Source: DATKCF01 sp035513345 (GTDB lineage: Bacteria; Gemmatimonadota; Gemmatimonadetes; Longimicrobiales; RSA9). Taken from it: a DNA stretch of 27,140 nt. How positions within the stretch are numbered: position 1 is the stretch's first letter; every line of letters starts with the position of its first letter. The stretch is taken from assembly GCA_035513345.1 (NCBI GenBank), contig DATKCF010000233.1, positions 1 to 27,140 on the forward strand, written 5' to 3'. Under the pieces are notes generated by a model that saw only the letters and a program-made list of their open reading frames with translations, was not told where the DNA came from and did not search any database. Both the position numbers and the translations under genes were made by a program. Positions 17,630-25,372 of this stretch are shown in pieces.

Positions 17630-18464
17630 GAATCGGACCATCCACATCACGGCCGCACCACTGCAGGCACGCATCTGCGAATCCGTCGAACAGCGCATTT
17701 GTTCCCGGATGATCCTCGACGAGCGCTTCGGGGTGCCACTGGACGGCCACGCAATACGCGGTGTCGCCTGACTCGACGGCTTCGATCAGACCATCGGGCG
17801 CCAGCGCGGACGGCCTCATGCCGCGGCCCAGGTCGCGGATTCCCTGGTGGTGCATGCTGTTGACCGCACACGCACCCGCGCTGAACGCGCCCGCGAGCCG
17901 CGAGCCTGCCGCAACGTCGATGCCGTGCGCGAAATGGTCGCGAGCATAGCCCTGACCCGGGAAGTAGTCGTGCTTGATCGAGCCGGGCAGCCCCGCCGCC
18001 ACGTCCTGGTACAGCGTGCCACCGAGGGCAACGTTGAGGACGTGCAGGCCACGGCACACGCCGAGCAGCGGTTTCCCGTCCGCAACGGCCCACCGGGCCA
18101 GCGCCAGCTCGACCTTGTCCCTCGCCGCGTCGGTACGGCCCAGGTGCGGGCCCGGCGGCTGGCCGTACACGGACGGATGGACGTCGACTCCGCCGGCAAG
18201 GAACACACCGTCGAGCCGGTCGTACACGCCCCGCACCGTCGCCTCGTCATCCAGTAATGGCACCATCACGGGCACGGCGCCTGCACGCGCAAGCGCGGTC
18301 ATGTAGCGCGTGCTCATGACCCACGAGTCCGGCAGACCGTCCGGAATGCCATCGATCGCCTGCAGCGTCTGAGCCGGCACGCCTACGAGGACGCGGTGCC
18401 CTCGGTCCGCCGCCCGGTCGGCATCACGCCGTATCCGCTCCGCCTGTCCCCTGTATGACGCCAT
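17589..18464 (-). CDS. PuuD-like class I glutamine amidotransferase / gamma-glutamyl hydrolase (C26)
   Basis: A 291-residue member of the peptidase C26 family, typified by gamma-glutamyl-GABA hydrolase PuuD. The triad is visible: Cys137 in the elbow LLGVCRGLHVLN, and His244 and Glu246 in VQWHPEALV. LAGGVDVHPSVYG (89-101) is the family's oxyanion-region motif and MHHQGI (204-209) is also conserved. The start at ATG 18464 overlaps the end of the YbdK-type ligase gene by 41 nt, and GGAAGAG lies upstream. It is the last gene of the five-gene operon. A hydrolase specific for gamma-glutamyl amides next to a gamma-glutamyl-type ligase suggests it trims or recycles the product. It could instead supply ammonia or act on an unrelated gamma-glutamyl compound. 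Confidence 0.92.
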   Translation of the reverse strand: MASYRGQAERIRRDADRAADRGHRVLVGVPAQTLQAIDGIPDGLPDSWVMSTRYMTALARAGAVPVMVPLLDDEATVRGVYDRLDGVFLAGGVDVHPSVYGQPPGPHLGRTDAARDKVELALARWAVADGKPLLGVCRGLHVLNVALGGTLYQDVAAGLPGSIKHDYFPGQGYARDHFAHGIDVAAGSRLAGAFSAGACAVNSMHHQGIRDLGRGMRPSALAPDGLIEAVESGDTAYCVAVQWHPEALVEDHPGTNALFDGFADACLQWCGRDVDGPILRAFPDQSPPDRA

Positions 18465-19557
18465 CCAGTGTCTCTTCCACCAGTCCGTCGACGACCGCTT
18501 CCAGACTGTTCGTCCGTCTGAAGGTCGCGATCTGCCGATCCGCGCTCGCACCTTCCTCCAGGATCCGGTACGTATACTCGACCTCGGCGCGCGTACCCAG
18601 TTCGTCTACTACATCATCGACAAACCACTCGACCAACTCCGTTATGAGTTGGCGAGCGGGCAGCTCCTGCTGTTTGCCGAAGTCGATCAGACGGCCGTCC
18701 AGCCCGTACCGGACCGCCCGCCACTTGTTCTCCTGCAGCAGATCCACGGGATACACCCGGAACGTCGTATTGTCCCGGCGCATCTTCCAGATCTTCGCCA
18801 CAATGGCCTGCAACAGCGCAGCCAGACAGACGGCCTCGTCGACGCGCGTGCACATGTCGAGCACGCGGAACTCGAGTGTCGGATACGTGTGGTGCGGCCG
18901 GACATCCCACCAGATCTTCGACGCGTCGGGGATCGAGTTCGTGCGCACCAGTGTTTCGACCAGATGATGGTATTCGGCGCTCGACCCGAAAGCGCGCGGG
19001 ATACCGGTGCGCGGGAAATTGCTGAACACCACACTGCGGTACGACTTCAGGCCCGTATCGTCGCCGATCCAGAACGGCGAGCTCGATGCGAGGCACAACA
19101 GGTGCGGCAGGAAATAGCGCGACACGTTGTACGCGTCGATCAGGAACTCCGGATCCTCGATGCCGATGTGGATGTGCGTGCCGAAGATCAGCAGCTGCTG
19201 CGCCAGCACCTGCATGTCCTGCTTCACGCCCGCGTACCGTTCCAGCGGCGTGATCTCCTGTGTGACCCACGACGAGAACGGGTGCGTTCCGGCCGCACAG
19301 ATGGTGAGATCGTTCTTCGCGGCGAGGCCGTACACGACCTTCCGCAGGCGACGCAGCTCCGCGCCCGCCTCCGCCGGGGTCCTGCAGACCGTCGTGCCCA
19401 CTTCGACAATCGACTGGTGCAGTTCCGGCTTCACTTCTCGCAGGATGACATCGTCCTCCTGGAGAATCTCCGTGATGTAGGACCGGAGCTCGCGCGTGCG
19501 GGGATCCACGATCTGGTACTCCTCCTCGATCCCGATCGTGAGAGACGGCCTTTCCAT
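18424..19557 (-). CDS. YbdK-type carboxylate-amine ligase (glutamate-cysteine ligase family 2)
   Basis: A 377-residue enzyme of the GCS2 family, with a glutamine-synthetase-like fold. It joins a carboxylate, typically glutamate gamma-carboxyl, to an amine using ATP; E. coli YbdK has weak glutamate-cysteine ligase activity. The start at ATG 19557 (MERPSLTIGIEEEYQIVD) is preceded by GAGGAG, which overlaps the stop of the ATP-grasp gene 10 nt upstream. Metal and nucleotide motifs are intact: GIEEEYQ (8-14), GTHPFSSW, the metal-binding GTHIHIGIED, and WWDVRPHHTYPTLEFRVLD with its substrate Arg. Being inside an operon with two ATP-grasp ligases rather than beside glutathione synthetase argues that the product is not simply gamma-glutamylcysteine. 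Confidence 0.95.
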   Translation of the reverse strand: MERPSLTIGIEEEYQIVDPRTRELRSYITEILQEDDVILREVKPELHQSIVEVGTTVCRTPAEAGAELRRLRKVVYGLAAKNDLTICAAGTHPFSSWVTQEITPLERYAGVKQDMQVLAQQLLIFGTHIHIGIEDPEFLIDAYNVSRYFLPHLLCLASSSPFWIGDDTGLKSYRSVVFSNFPRTGIPRAFGSSAEYHHLVETLVRTNSIPDASKIWWDVRPHHTYPTLEFRVLDMCTRVDEAVCLAALLQAIVAKIWKMRRDNTTFRVYPVDLLQENKWRAVRYGLDGRLIDFGKQQELPARQLITELVEWFVDDVVDELGTRAEVEYTYRILEEGASADRQIATFRRTNSLEAVVDGLVEETLDGVIQGTGGADTA

Positions 19558-19567
19558 ATGCTGCTCC

Positions 19568-20920
19568 TCAGCGCGATTCGACGATGAACGTGGCCAGACT
19601 GGAGCCGCCACCCGCTGTCACATTGACCAGCGCGTCCGTCGACAGGCGAGTCAGGCACCCGTCCATGTAACTGCCGTAATAGATGAATGGCGCGGTATCC
19701 AGAATCCGGTCCTCGATCCTGACCTTGCCGTCGACCATTGCGGGATACGGCTCGACCGGGATATCCACACGCTCCTGAACGACGAACGGTTCGCTGAGTG
19801 CGTGCCGCAGCGCGGCCTCCCACTCGCCTGCCGTGCATCTCCAGCCCAGCACGATGCCGGTCCCGCCATATTCGTCATTCGGCTTGAGCACGAGCGACTC
19901 GCGGTGCTCCGACGCGAACCGCAGCAGCTCGATCTCCTCGCCCCTGAACAGCGTGCGCCGGTCTTCGATGGTTCGCGTCCACGGTATGTGTGCGCCGATC
20001 GCTTCGAGCTGCGCAGCCGTGAACAGCTCGGCGTTCCGCTCATCGCTCAGCACCGCCAGAGACGCCTTCTTGTGCAGGATCTTGCAGTGGAACGGATTCA
20101 CCATGCAGACGGCGTGGTCACGGACGGCACGAACCACGGGATGATCGAGCCCGCCTCGCATGACCAGCTCGCTGATGAGGACGCGCTTGTAGATCAGGTC
20201 CACGTTCATGCCATCGGCAATGAGCCGGCCATTCGTGTACTCGACCTCGCCCGGATCGACAATGGTGCATTCGAGTCCACGCGAGCGCAGGTACTCGGCG
20301 GTAATGACGAACTCGCTGTACGTCGGCACGTCGCGCCAGTCGAGAATTGCGATGGTCGGACGGTCTCGTCGGCCCGACCACTGGTGCCACGCGTCCAGAA
20401 GCGCGTGCATGACGTTCTGGCGCGACGGCTGCGGCCGGACCTCGAAGCTGCGCAGAAACTCACCCATGACCGGCAGGCCGAGCGTGACTTCGGCAAGCAC
20501 GTCGTTGTACGCGGCCGCGGCCGGCGTTTCCGCGTTGTACTCCGTGAACCGGAGCCCGCCGCGGTCATGCACAAAGAACGCGTCGAGCCGGGAGACGGGG
20601 CTCGGATCGCGAAACCCGGATTCGCCCGCGATCAGCGTATGCTCCCAGTCGAAAAGGCCGAACTGTGAAAGGAACCCGGCGTCGGAGACGGCCCGCTCGT
20701 AGGCCTTCGCGAACGCACCCATCAGCACCGCCGACCGCTGCTGCAGGAACGTGTACTGCGCGCCGGTCAGGAATCGCGGGCGCAGGACGGTGCACAGCGG
20801 ACGGTCCCCGAAGAACAGGCCTCGCCGGGCGAGCTGCTCATCGAGGCGCGCCTGCGTTTCCCCGCCCATCTCGTCGGTAAGCAACTCGTGATAGTGGTCA
20901 ATCGCCCGATGCAGTGCCAT
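19568..20920 (-). CDS. Circularly permuted ATP-grasp ligase
   Basis: A 450-residue protein matching the circularly permuted ATP-grasp family, in which the nucleotide-binding halves are reordered. Motifs in order are FTEYNAETPAAAAYND (125-140), the AILDWRDVPTYSEF Rossmann-like strand (191-204), the ATP-binding lysine strand and glycine loop LVLKPNDEYGGTGIVLGW (343-360), VQERVDIP (381-388), KVRIEDR (399-405) and the closing TRLS...VNVTAGGGSS (424-441). These enzymes form amide bonds through acyl-phosphate intermediates. The start is ATG 20920, whose A is the last base of the preceding gene's TGA (TGATG), so translation is coupled. The alpha-E (DUF403) and transglutaminase partners often seen with this family are absent here. 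Substrates are unknown. Confidence 0.92.
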   Translation of the reverse strand: MALHRAIDHYHELLTDEMGGETQARLDEQLARRGLFFGDRPLCTVLRPRFLTGAQYTFLQQRSAVLMGAFAKAYERAVSDAGFLSQFGLFDWEHTLIAGESGFRDPSPVSRLDAFFVHDRGGLRFTEYNAETPAAAAYNDVLAEVTLGLPVMGEFLRSFEVRPQPSRQNVMHALLDAWHQWSGRRDRPTIAILDWRDVPTYSEFVITAEYLRSRGLECTIVDPGEVEYTNGRLIADGMNVDLIYKRVLISELVMRGGLDHPVVRAVRDHAVCMVNPFHCKILHKKASLAVLSDERNAELFTAAQLEAIGAHIPWTRTIEDRRTLFRGEEIELLRFASEHRESLVLKPNDEYGGTGIVLGWRCTAGEWEAALRHALSEPFVVQERVDIPVEPYPAMVDGKVRIEDRILDTAPFIYYGSYMDGCLTRLSTDALVNVTAGGGSSLATFIVESR

Positions 20921-21876
20921 CAGCCACCTGGCCGGGAATTCCTGAACAGCGAGGCCCAGCCCAGTGATTCGCTCTGGCCGCGAGGATTCCTGGCCAGCCG
21001 GATCACGAGTTCGGACATGTGCTCGACCGCCCACTCGAAGTAATGTGGTGTCAACGAGTACACATCCATGTCAGGCGCCGGATTCATGAAGTCGATCGCG
21101 TACGGAACGCCATCGCGGATCGCCCACTCCATGGAGTTCATGTCGTAGCCCAGCGCCGAGACGAGCCGTATCGAGTCCGCGATCACACGCTGCTTCATCG
21201 CCGGCTCGAGGTAGTCATCATCGACGATGTACGCGCGTTCGTGCGGATCGTAGCGGATCGGCGCGACCTCTTCCTGGCCAATGCAGATGCATCGGATGAA
21301 GCGGTCCCACTCGATGAACTCCTGAATGATCATCGTGCGCAGACCCGACGTATCATAGTTGTCGATCAGCTCGTCCATGGTCCGGCAGACATGGACGTCC
21401 TTCCATCCACCACCGTGTGCATCCTTGAGGATGCACGGCATGCCGATCTGGTCGACAATCGTGTTCCAGTCGAGCGGGTAGATCAGGTTGCGGAGACTCT
21501 CCGAGTGGACAATGCCCTGCACATAGTCCTTGTTCGGCAGTGCGATGGTCTTCGGGTGCGCGATACCCAGCTTCCGGGCGAGGCTTGCGCCGAAGAACTT
21601 GTCATCGGCCGTCCACATGAACGGGTTGTTGATGACACTCACGCCGTCGAGCACGGCATGCTTCAGGTAACTGCGGTAGTAGGGCACTTCGTGCGATATG
21701 CGATCGACTATGACGGCATAGGGTATAGACTCCATCATCTCCGTACCGCCGAGCTTGATGTACTCGACCGTCACGTCCGGATCCCGCCGGTGAACTTCAT
21801 CGATGAACGCGGGCGGGAACGACCACTCGCGCCCGACCAGCAGGCCGACCTTCAACGGATTCGATGCGGCTTCCAT
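20920..21876 (-). CDS. ATP-grasp ligase (RimK / D-Ala-D-Ala ligase-like)
   Basis: A 318-residue ATP-grasp protein with a pre-ATP-grasp N-domain (KVGLLVGREWSFPPAFIDEV, 9-28). Next come NNPFMWTADDKFF (83-95), where ATP-grasp lids begin, and CILKDAHGGGWKDVHV (148-163) with the phosphate-binding Lys151 and glycine loop. IIQEFIEWDRFIRC (183-196) is the adenine-contacting hinge. Glu250 (NSMEWAI), Asp262 and Asn265 (YAIDFMNPAPDMD) serve as Mg ligands. It should activate a carboxylate as acyl-phosphate and join it to an amine. ATG 21876 overlaps the esterase-like gene stop by one base (TGATG), and its own TGA overlaps the next ATG the same way. This tight coupling to the permuted ATP-grasp suggests a stoichiometric pair. 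Confidence 0.93.
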   Translation of the reverse strand: MEAASNPLKVGLLVGREWSFPPAFIDEVHRRDPDVTVEYIKLGGTEMMESIPYAVIVDRISHEVPYYRSYLKHAVLDGVSVINNPFMWTADDKFFGASLARKLGIAHPKTIALPNKDYVQGIVHSESLRNLIYPLDWNTIVDQIGMPCILKDAHGGGWKDVHVCRTMDELIDNYDTSGLRTMIIQEFIEWDRFIRCICIGQEEVAPIRYDPHERAYIVDDDYLEPAMKQRVIADSIRLVSALGYDMNSMEWAIRDGVPYAIDFMNPAPDMDVYSLTPHYFEWAVEHMSELVIRLARNPRGQSESLGWASLFRNSRPGG

Positions 21877-22595
21877 CAGTCATGACCTCCGATGTACAGC
21901 GTCACCATGTCGCGCCACCACGGCCAGTCGTGTGCCCATCCATCCCACAGCCGGAACGCGTGCCAGATGTCCTGCCTCCACAGCGCGCCGGAAAGGTGTT
22001 CGTTGTCCGCGCGGTTCGGATCGTCGCGGCCGATCGACATGATGATGTCGATGTTGCGGATCGCCTCGAGATGGTCCGCCGGCAACGAGTTCAGCATGTA
22101 GTGTGACGGGTCGTTCGCGTAGACGCGGGTATCATCGTACCCGCCGGTCATGCGCTTGATGTCGTAGAGGCCGGCCATGGCAAGGACGCGGCCTACGCGG
22201 TGCGGATGGCGCAGCGCAAGGTTCATCGCGTGGTACGCACCGAAGCTCGCTCCCGTCACGATCAGGAACGGATTGCTGTTCCGCTGCTCCGAGAATGGCA
22301 GCACCTCCGACAGGAGATAGTGCTCGTACTGCTCGTGGCGCACCGCGCAGTCCGCTGGGTGCTTCCCTTCCGCGTACCAGCTTTCCTGGTCGACGCTGTC
22401 GACACAGAAGAGCTGAAGCCCGCCGATCTCGATGCTCCCGGCAAGCGCACCGACCATGCCCCGGTCTTCCCACTCGAAGAACCGCCCCATTGACGTCGGG
22501 AACACAAGAACGCGCGCGCCGGCGTGTCCGAACACGAGCATCTCCATCTCCCGTGCGAGCGATGGGCTGTGCCAGCGGTGGTGTTCTCGGTTCAA
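21876..22595 (-). CDS. Esterase-like alpha/beta-hydrolase heading the ATP-grasp operon
   Basis: A 239-residue protein of the PF00756-like esterase group, no signal peptide. From the TTG at 22595 it opens (M)NREHHRWHSPSLAREMEM, as I remember for relatives ('NREYHKW'). An in-frame GTG at 22652 would add 19 residues and has no Shine-Dalgarno. The nucleophile is Ser117 in TGASFGAYHAM (115-125 region), with Asp near SIGRDDP (about 191) and His near WAHDWPWW (about 222) completing the triad. FGHAGARVLVFPTSMGRFFE is the family's first-strand segment. The TTG overlaps the TGA of a 33-codon leader ORF, so initiation is probably coupled. Its TGA overlaps the next ATG. The role could be hydrolysis or acyl transfer of an ester or thioester in the operon's product, but that is inference. 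Confidence 0.85.
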   Translation of the reverse strand: MNREHHRWHSPSLAREMEMLVFGHAGARVLVFPTSMGRFFEWEDRGMVGALAGSIEIGGLQLFCVDSVDQESWYAEGKHPADCAVRHEQYEHYLLSEVLPFSEQRNSNPFLIVTGASFGAYHAMNLALRHPHRVGRVLAMAGLYDIKRMTGGYDDTRVYANDPSHYMLNSLPADHLEAIRNIDIIMSIGRDDPNRADNEHLSGALWRQDIWHAFRLWDGWAHDWPWWRDMVTLYIGGHD

Positions 22596-22693
22596 CGTGC
22601 CTGATCGGATCCGGGTCGTGACGGCAGCACGGCCTTCCGTGCGCACGGCCACGGGCCGGATCCATGGTCTCGCGGCCCGACGGCGAGCGCCAT
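22592..22693 (-). CDS. 33-codon leader ORF of the ATP-grasp operon
   Basis: On the minus strand a consensus GGAGG (22704-22700) is followed 6 nt later by ATG at 22693, the best ribosome-binding arrangement upstream of this operon. The frame encodes 33 residues (MALAVGPRDHGSGPWPCARK then 13 more) and stops at TGA 22594-22592. That stop overlaps the TTG at 22595-22593, giving the series TTGA. The frame differs from the esterase-like gene. It may be a translationally coupled leader peptide. Alternatively it marks a frameshift that disconnects the true start of the esterase-like gene, or the site is fortuitous. No residue run suggesting classical attenuation is present. Confidence 0.45.
   Translation of the reverse strand: MALAVGPRDHGSGPWPCARKAVLPSRPGSDQAR
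22637..22648. promoter_or_regulatory. 12-bp palindrome in the operon head
   Basis: CCGTGCGCACGG is a perfect 12-bp palindrome inside the leader ORF. It overlaps a 6-bp hairpin, GCACGG CCTT CCGTGC, at 22627-22642. It lies before the likely start of the first operon gene and could be an operator or leader structure; GC-rich chance is also plausible. Confidence 0.25.
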
Positions 22694-22938
22694 CGCGTAC
22701 CTCCGGGTAACACGAACCGACGCATCCCGCAACGTCACGGGTCAGGCCGTGGCGACCGCGCCCCGCCGCTCATGCCCGTGCCGGCCTGGCCCCGCCGCGT
22801 GCGCTCCTCACGCCCGGCCAGCAGGCCTGCGACGCTCATCGCCCTGCGGAATCGTCCGCCCCGCTTTTTGCGCGACCGCCGCATCGGGCTACCTTCCGGT
22901 CCGGCCGTGTCCGGCTGACCGCGTAGAAGGAGCGGATG

Positions 22939-25359
22939 ATGCAGGCGTTCGAGAAGCTCGGCAGCTTCTATCTCGGGAAACGCTACGATCCGGCTGTCGG
23001 CGTTACCGATGACGTGATCGTGTACGACGCGCGCGACCTGACGACGCACGCGGTATGCGTCGGCATGACCGGGTCGGGCAAGACGGGCCTGTGCCTGTCA
23101 CTGCTCGAAGAGGCAGCAATCGACGGCATCCCCGCGATCGCGATCGATCCGAAAGGCGACCTCGCGAACCTGCTTCTCACGTTCCCGGATCTGCGGCCGT
23201 CCGATTTCCAGCCGTGGCTGCCACAGGGTGAAGCGGCCCGCCGCGGCCAGAGCACTGAAGAGCACGCTCGCGACGTGGCCGAGTTGTGGCGCAAGGGCCT
23301 GGCCGACTGGGGCCAGGACGGTGAGCGGATCCGGCGCATGCGCGAAACCACCGAGTTCGCGGTGTACACGCCGGGCAGCAGCTCGGGCCGGCCGATCTCG
23401 CTGCTGCGATCACTGCGGGCACCGCCGCCAGCCCTGCTCGACGATACGGACGCGCTGCGCGACCGCGTTTCTTCGGCCGTATCGGGATTGCTCACACTCG
23501 TCGGCATCGAACCGGACCCCGTGCGCAGCCGCGAGCACATTCTGCTTTCGACATTGCTCGATCGTGCATGGCGGGGTGGCCAGGATCTCGAGATGGCCGA
23601 GCTGATCCGGCTCATCCAGCACCCGCCCATGGACCGCGTCGGTGTGATCGACCTCGACACGTTCTTCCCGGCCAACGACCGCTTCGCCCTCGCCATGACG
23701 ATCAACAACCTCCTCGCCTCTCCGGGGTTCGCGGCGTGGATGGAGGGCGAACCGCTCGATGCCGGACGCCTTCTCTGGGACGAACACGGCCGACCGCGCA
23801 TCTCGATCCTCTCGATCGCGCATCTCTCTGACACCGAGCGCATGTTCTTCGTGACCATGCTGCTCGACGAGGTCCTGTCCTGGGTGCGCACACAACCCGG
23901 CTCGTCCAGCCTGCGCGCCATCCTGTACATGGATGAGGTGTTCGGCTTCTTCCCGCCGGTCTCGAACCCGCCGTCGAAAACGCCGATGCTCACGCTGCTG
24001 AAGCAGGCCAGGGCGTTCGGCCTGGGCGTCGTGCTGGCTACCCAGAACCCCGTCGACCTCGACTACAAGGGACTGTCCAACGCCGGCACATGGTTCCTGG
24101 GCAGGCTCCAGACCGAACGCGACAAGCTGCGCGTACTCGACGGTCTGGAAAGCGCAGCGTCGAACGCGGGCGGCTTCGACCGCAAGGCTGCCGATGAGGC
24201 GCTGTCCGGCCTGCCCGGCCGCGTGTTCCTCCTGCACAACGTGCACGACGACGGCCCCGTTCTGATGCACACGCGCTGGGCGCTCTCGTACCTGCGCGGT
24301 CCGATGACGCGTGATGAGATCCGCCGCATCGGCGGTGAAACGAAGCGGATCATTGAAGGCGACACGTCGCATTCGTTGTCCGCCGAGCCGGCACCAGCCG
24401 CCCGGCGCACCGAAGCGATCGACGAACGGCCGCTCGTGCCGCCCGGCGTGACCGAACGGTTCGCTGTCGCGCGGCTCGGATCCGAGGGACGCCGCACCTA
24501 CAGACCCGGGTTGCTCGGACGAGTGCGGCTGCACTACGTGAACGTGCGCCGCGGAATCGACGAGTGGGCGGACCTGACACTGATCGGCCCGGCCGGCGCC
24601 ACAGCAAACGCGACATGGGAGGAAGCGGTACGGCTCGACGACGAGCCCGGTCTGGAAAGCGCACCGGCACCGGGGTTCGGGTTCGAGACACTGCCCGCGA
24701 AGACGGCGCGCAAGGAGACGATCGCGGCGGCGCGCAAGGCGCTTGCAGACTGGGCGTATCGCAACGCCGTGCTCACACTCTGGTCGTGCGGTGCGCTCGG
24801 CGCCTGGTCGGAGCCCGGCGAATCCGATGCCGCGTTCCGCGTCCGTGTCGCACACCTCGCCCGCGAACGGCGCGACCGGGCGGTCGAGAAGCTGAGGATT
24901 AAATATGCACCGAAGCTGCGTGCCATCGAGAAGCGCCTGCAGACAGCCGAGCAGAGACTCGGTCGCGAACAGTCGCAGTACGAGCAGCAGAGAATGCAGA
25001 CTGCCATTTCACTCGGCGCCACAGTCCTCGGCGCGGTGCTGGGCCGGAAAATGACCGGGGTCCGCAGCGTCGGCCGGGCGACCGCGGCTGCACGCGGCGC
25101 CAGTCGCGTCAGCCGCGAGCGCGATGACATCGCGCGCGCTCAGGAATCGATCGAAACGGTCCTCGCCGACCGATCGGATCTCGAACGTGAGATGGAAACG
25201 GCGACGGAGTCGATCCGGACGCAACACGATCCGACAGCACTGACGATCGAGGCGGTCGAGATCCGGTCTCGAAAGGCGGATATCACCGCGGCCGAGCCTG
25301 TGCTGGTGTGGGTTCCGATGGGTGAAGATGCCGACGGGCTGACCCGCCGCCTGATGTAG
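22939..25359 (+). CDS. HerA/FtsK-superfamily ATPase with long C-terminal helical extension
   Basis: An 806-residue protein. ATG 22939 is favoured over the adjacent ATG 22936 because AAGGAG (22927-22932) is then 6 nt away. The N-terminal half is a P-loop motor of the HerA/VirB4/FtsK group: Walker A GMTGSGKTGL (residues about 43-52 counted from 22936), AIAIDPKGDLANLLL, Walker B ILYMDEVFGFFP (Asp about 333), and LATQNPVDLDYKGLSNAGTW with the sensor Gln and partner-facing loop. The C-terminal third (about 570-807) is basic and helical. It carries coiled-coil-like stretches (KLRAIEKRLQTAEQRLGREQ and ERDDIARAQESIETVL) around a small hydrophobic glycine segment (ISLGATVLGAVLGRK). No NurA nuclease neighbour is present. 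It probably moves DNA or a protein substrate; the role is unknown. Confidence 0.88.
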   Translation: MQAFEKLGSFYLGKRYDPAVGVTDDVIVYDARDLTTHAVCVGMTGSGKTGLCLSLLEEAAIDGIPAIAIDPKGDLANLLLTFPDLRPSDFQPWLPQGEAARRGQSTEEHARDVAELWRKGLADWGQDGERIRRMRETTEFAVYTPGSSSGRPISLLRSLRAPPPALLDDTDALRDRVSSAVSGLLTLVGIEPDPVRSREHILLSTLLDRAWRGGQDLEMAELIRLIQHPPMDRVGVIDLDTFFPANDRFALAMTINNLLASPGFAAWMEGEPLDAGRLLWDEHGRPRISILSIAHLSDTERMFFVTMLLDEVLSWVRTQPGSSSLRAILYMDEVFGFFPPVSNPPSKTPMLTLLKQARAFGLGVVLATQNPVDLDYKGLSNAGTWFLGRLQTERDKLRVLDGLESAASNAGGFDRKAADEALSGLPGRVFLLHNVHDDGPVLMHTRWALSYLRGPMTRDEIRRIGGETKRIIEGDTSHSLSAEPAPAARRTEAIDERPLVPPGVTERFAVARLGSEGRRTYRPGLLGRVRLHYVNVRRGIDEWADLTLIGPAGATANATWEEAVRLDDEPGLESAPAPGFGFETLPAKTARKETIAAARKALADWAYRNAVLTLWSCGALGAWSEPGESDAAFRVRVAHLARERRDRAVEKLRIKYAPKLRAIEKRLQTAEQRLGREQSQYEQQRMQTAISLGATVLGAVLGRKMTGVRSVGRATAAARGASRVSRERDDIARAQESIETVLADRSDLEREMETATESIRTQHDPTALTIEAVEIRSRKADITAAEPVLVWVPMGEDADGLTRRLM

Positions 25360-25372
25360 ACTGGCGAATAGT

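Noticed and set aside
23410..24855. 481-residue minus-strand open frame opposite the HerA-like ATPase
   Set aside because: Antisense shadow; His/Arg-rich with no motifs, whereas the plus strand has Walker A and B.
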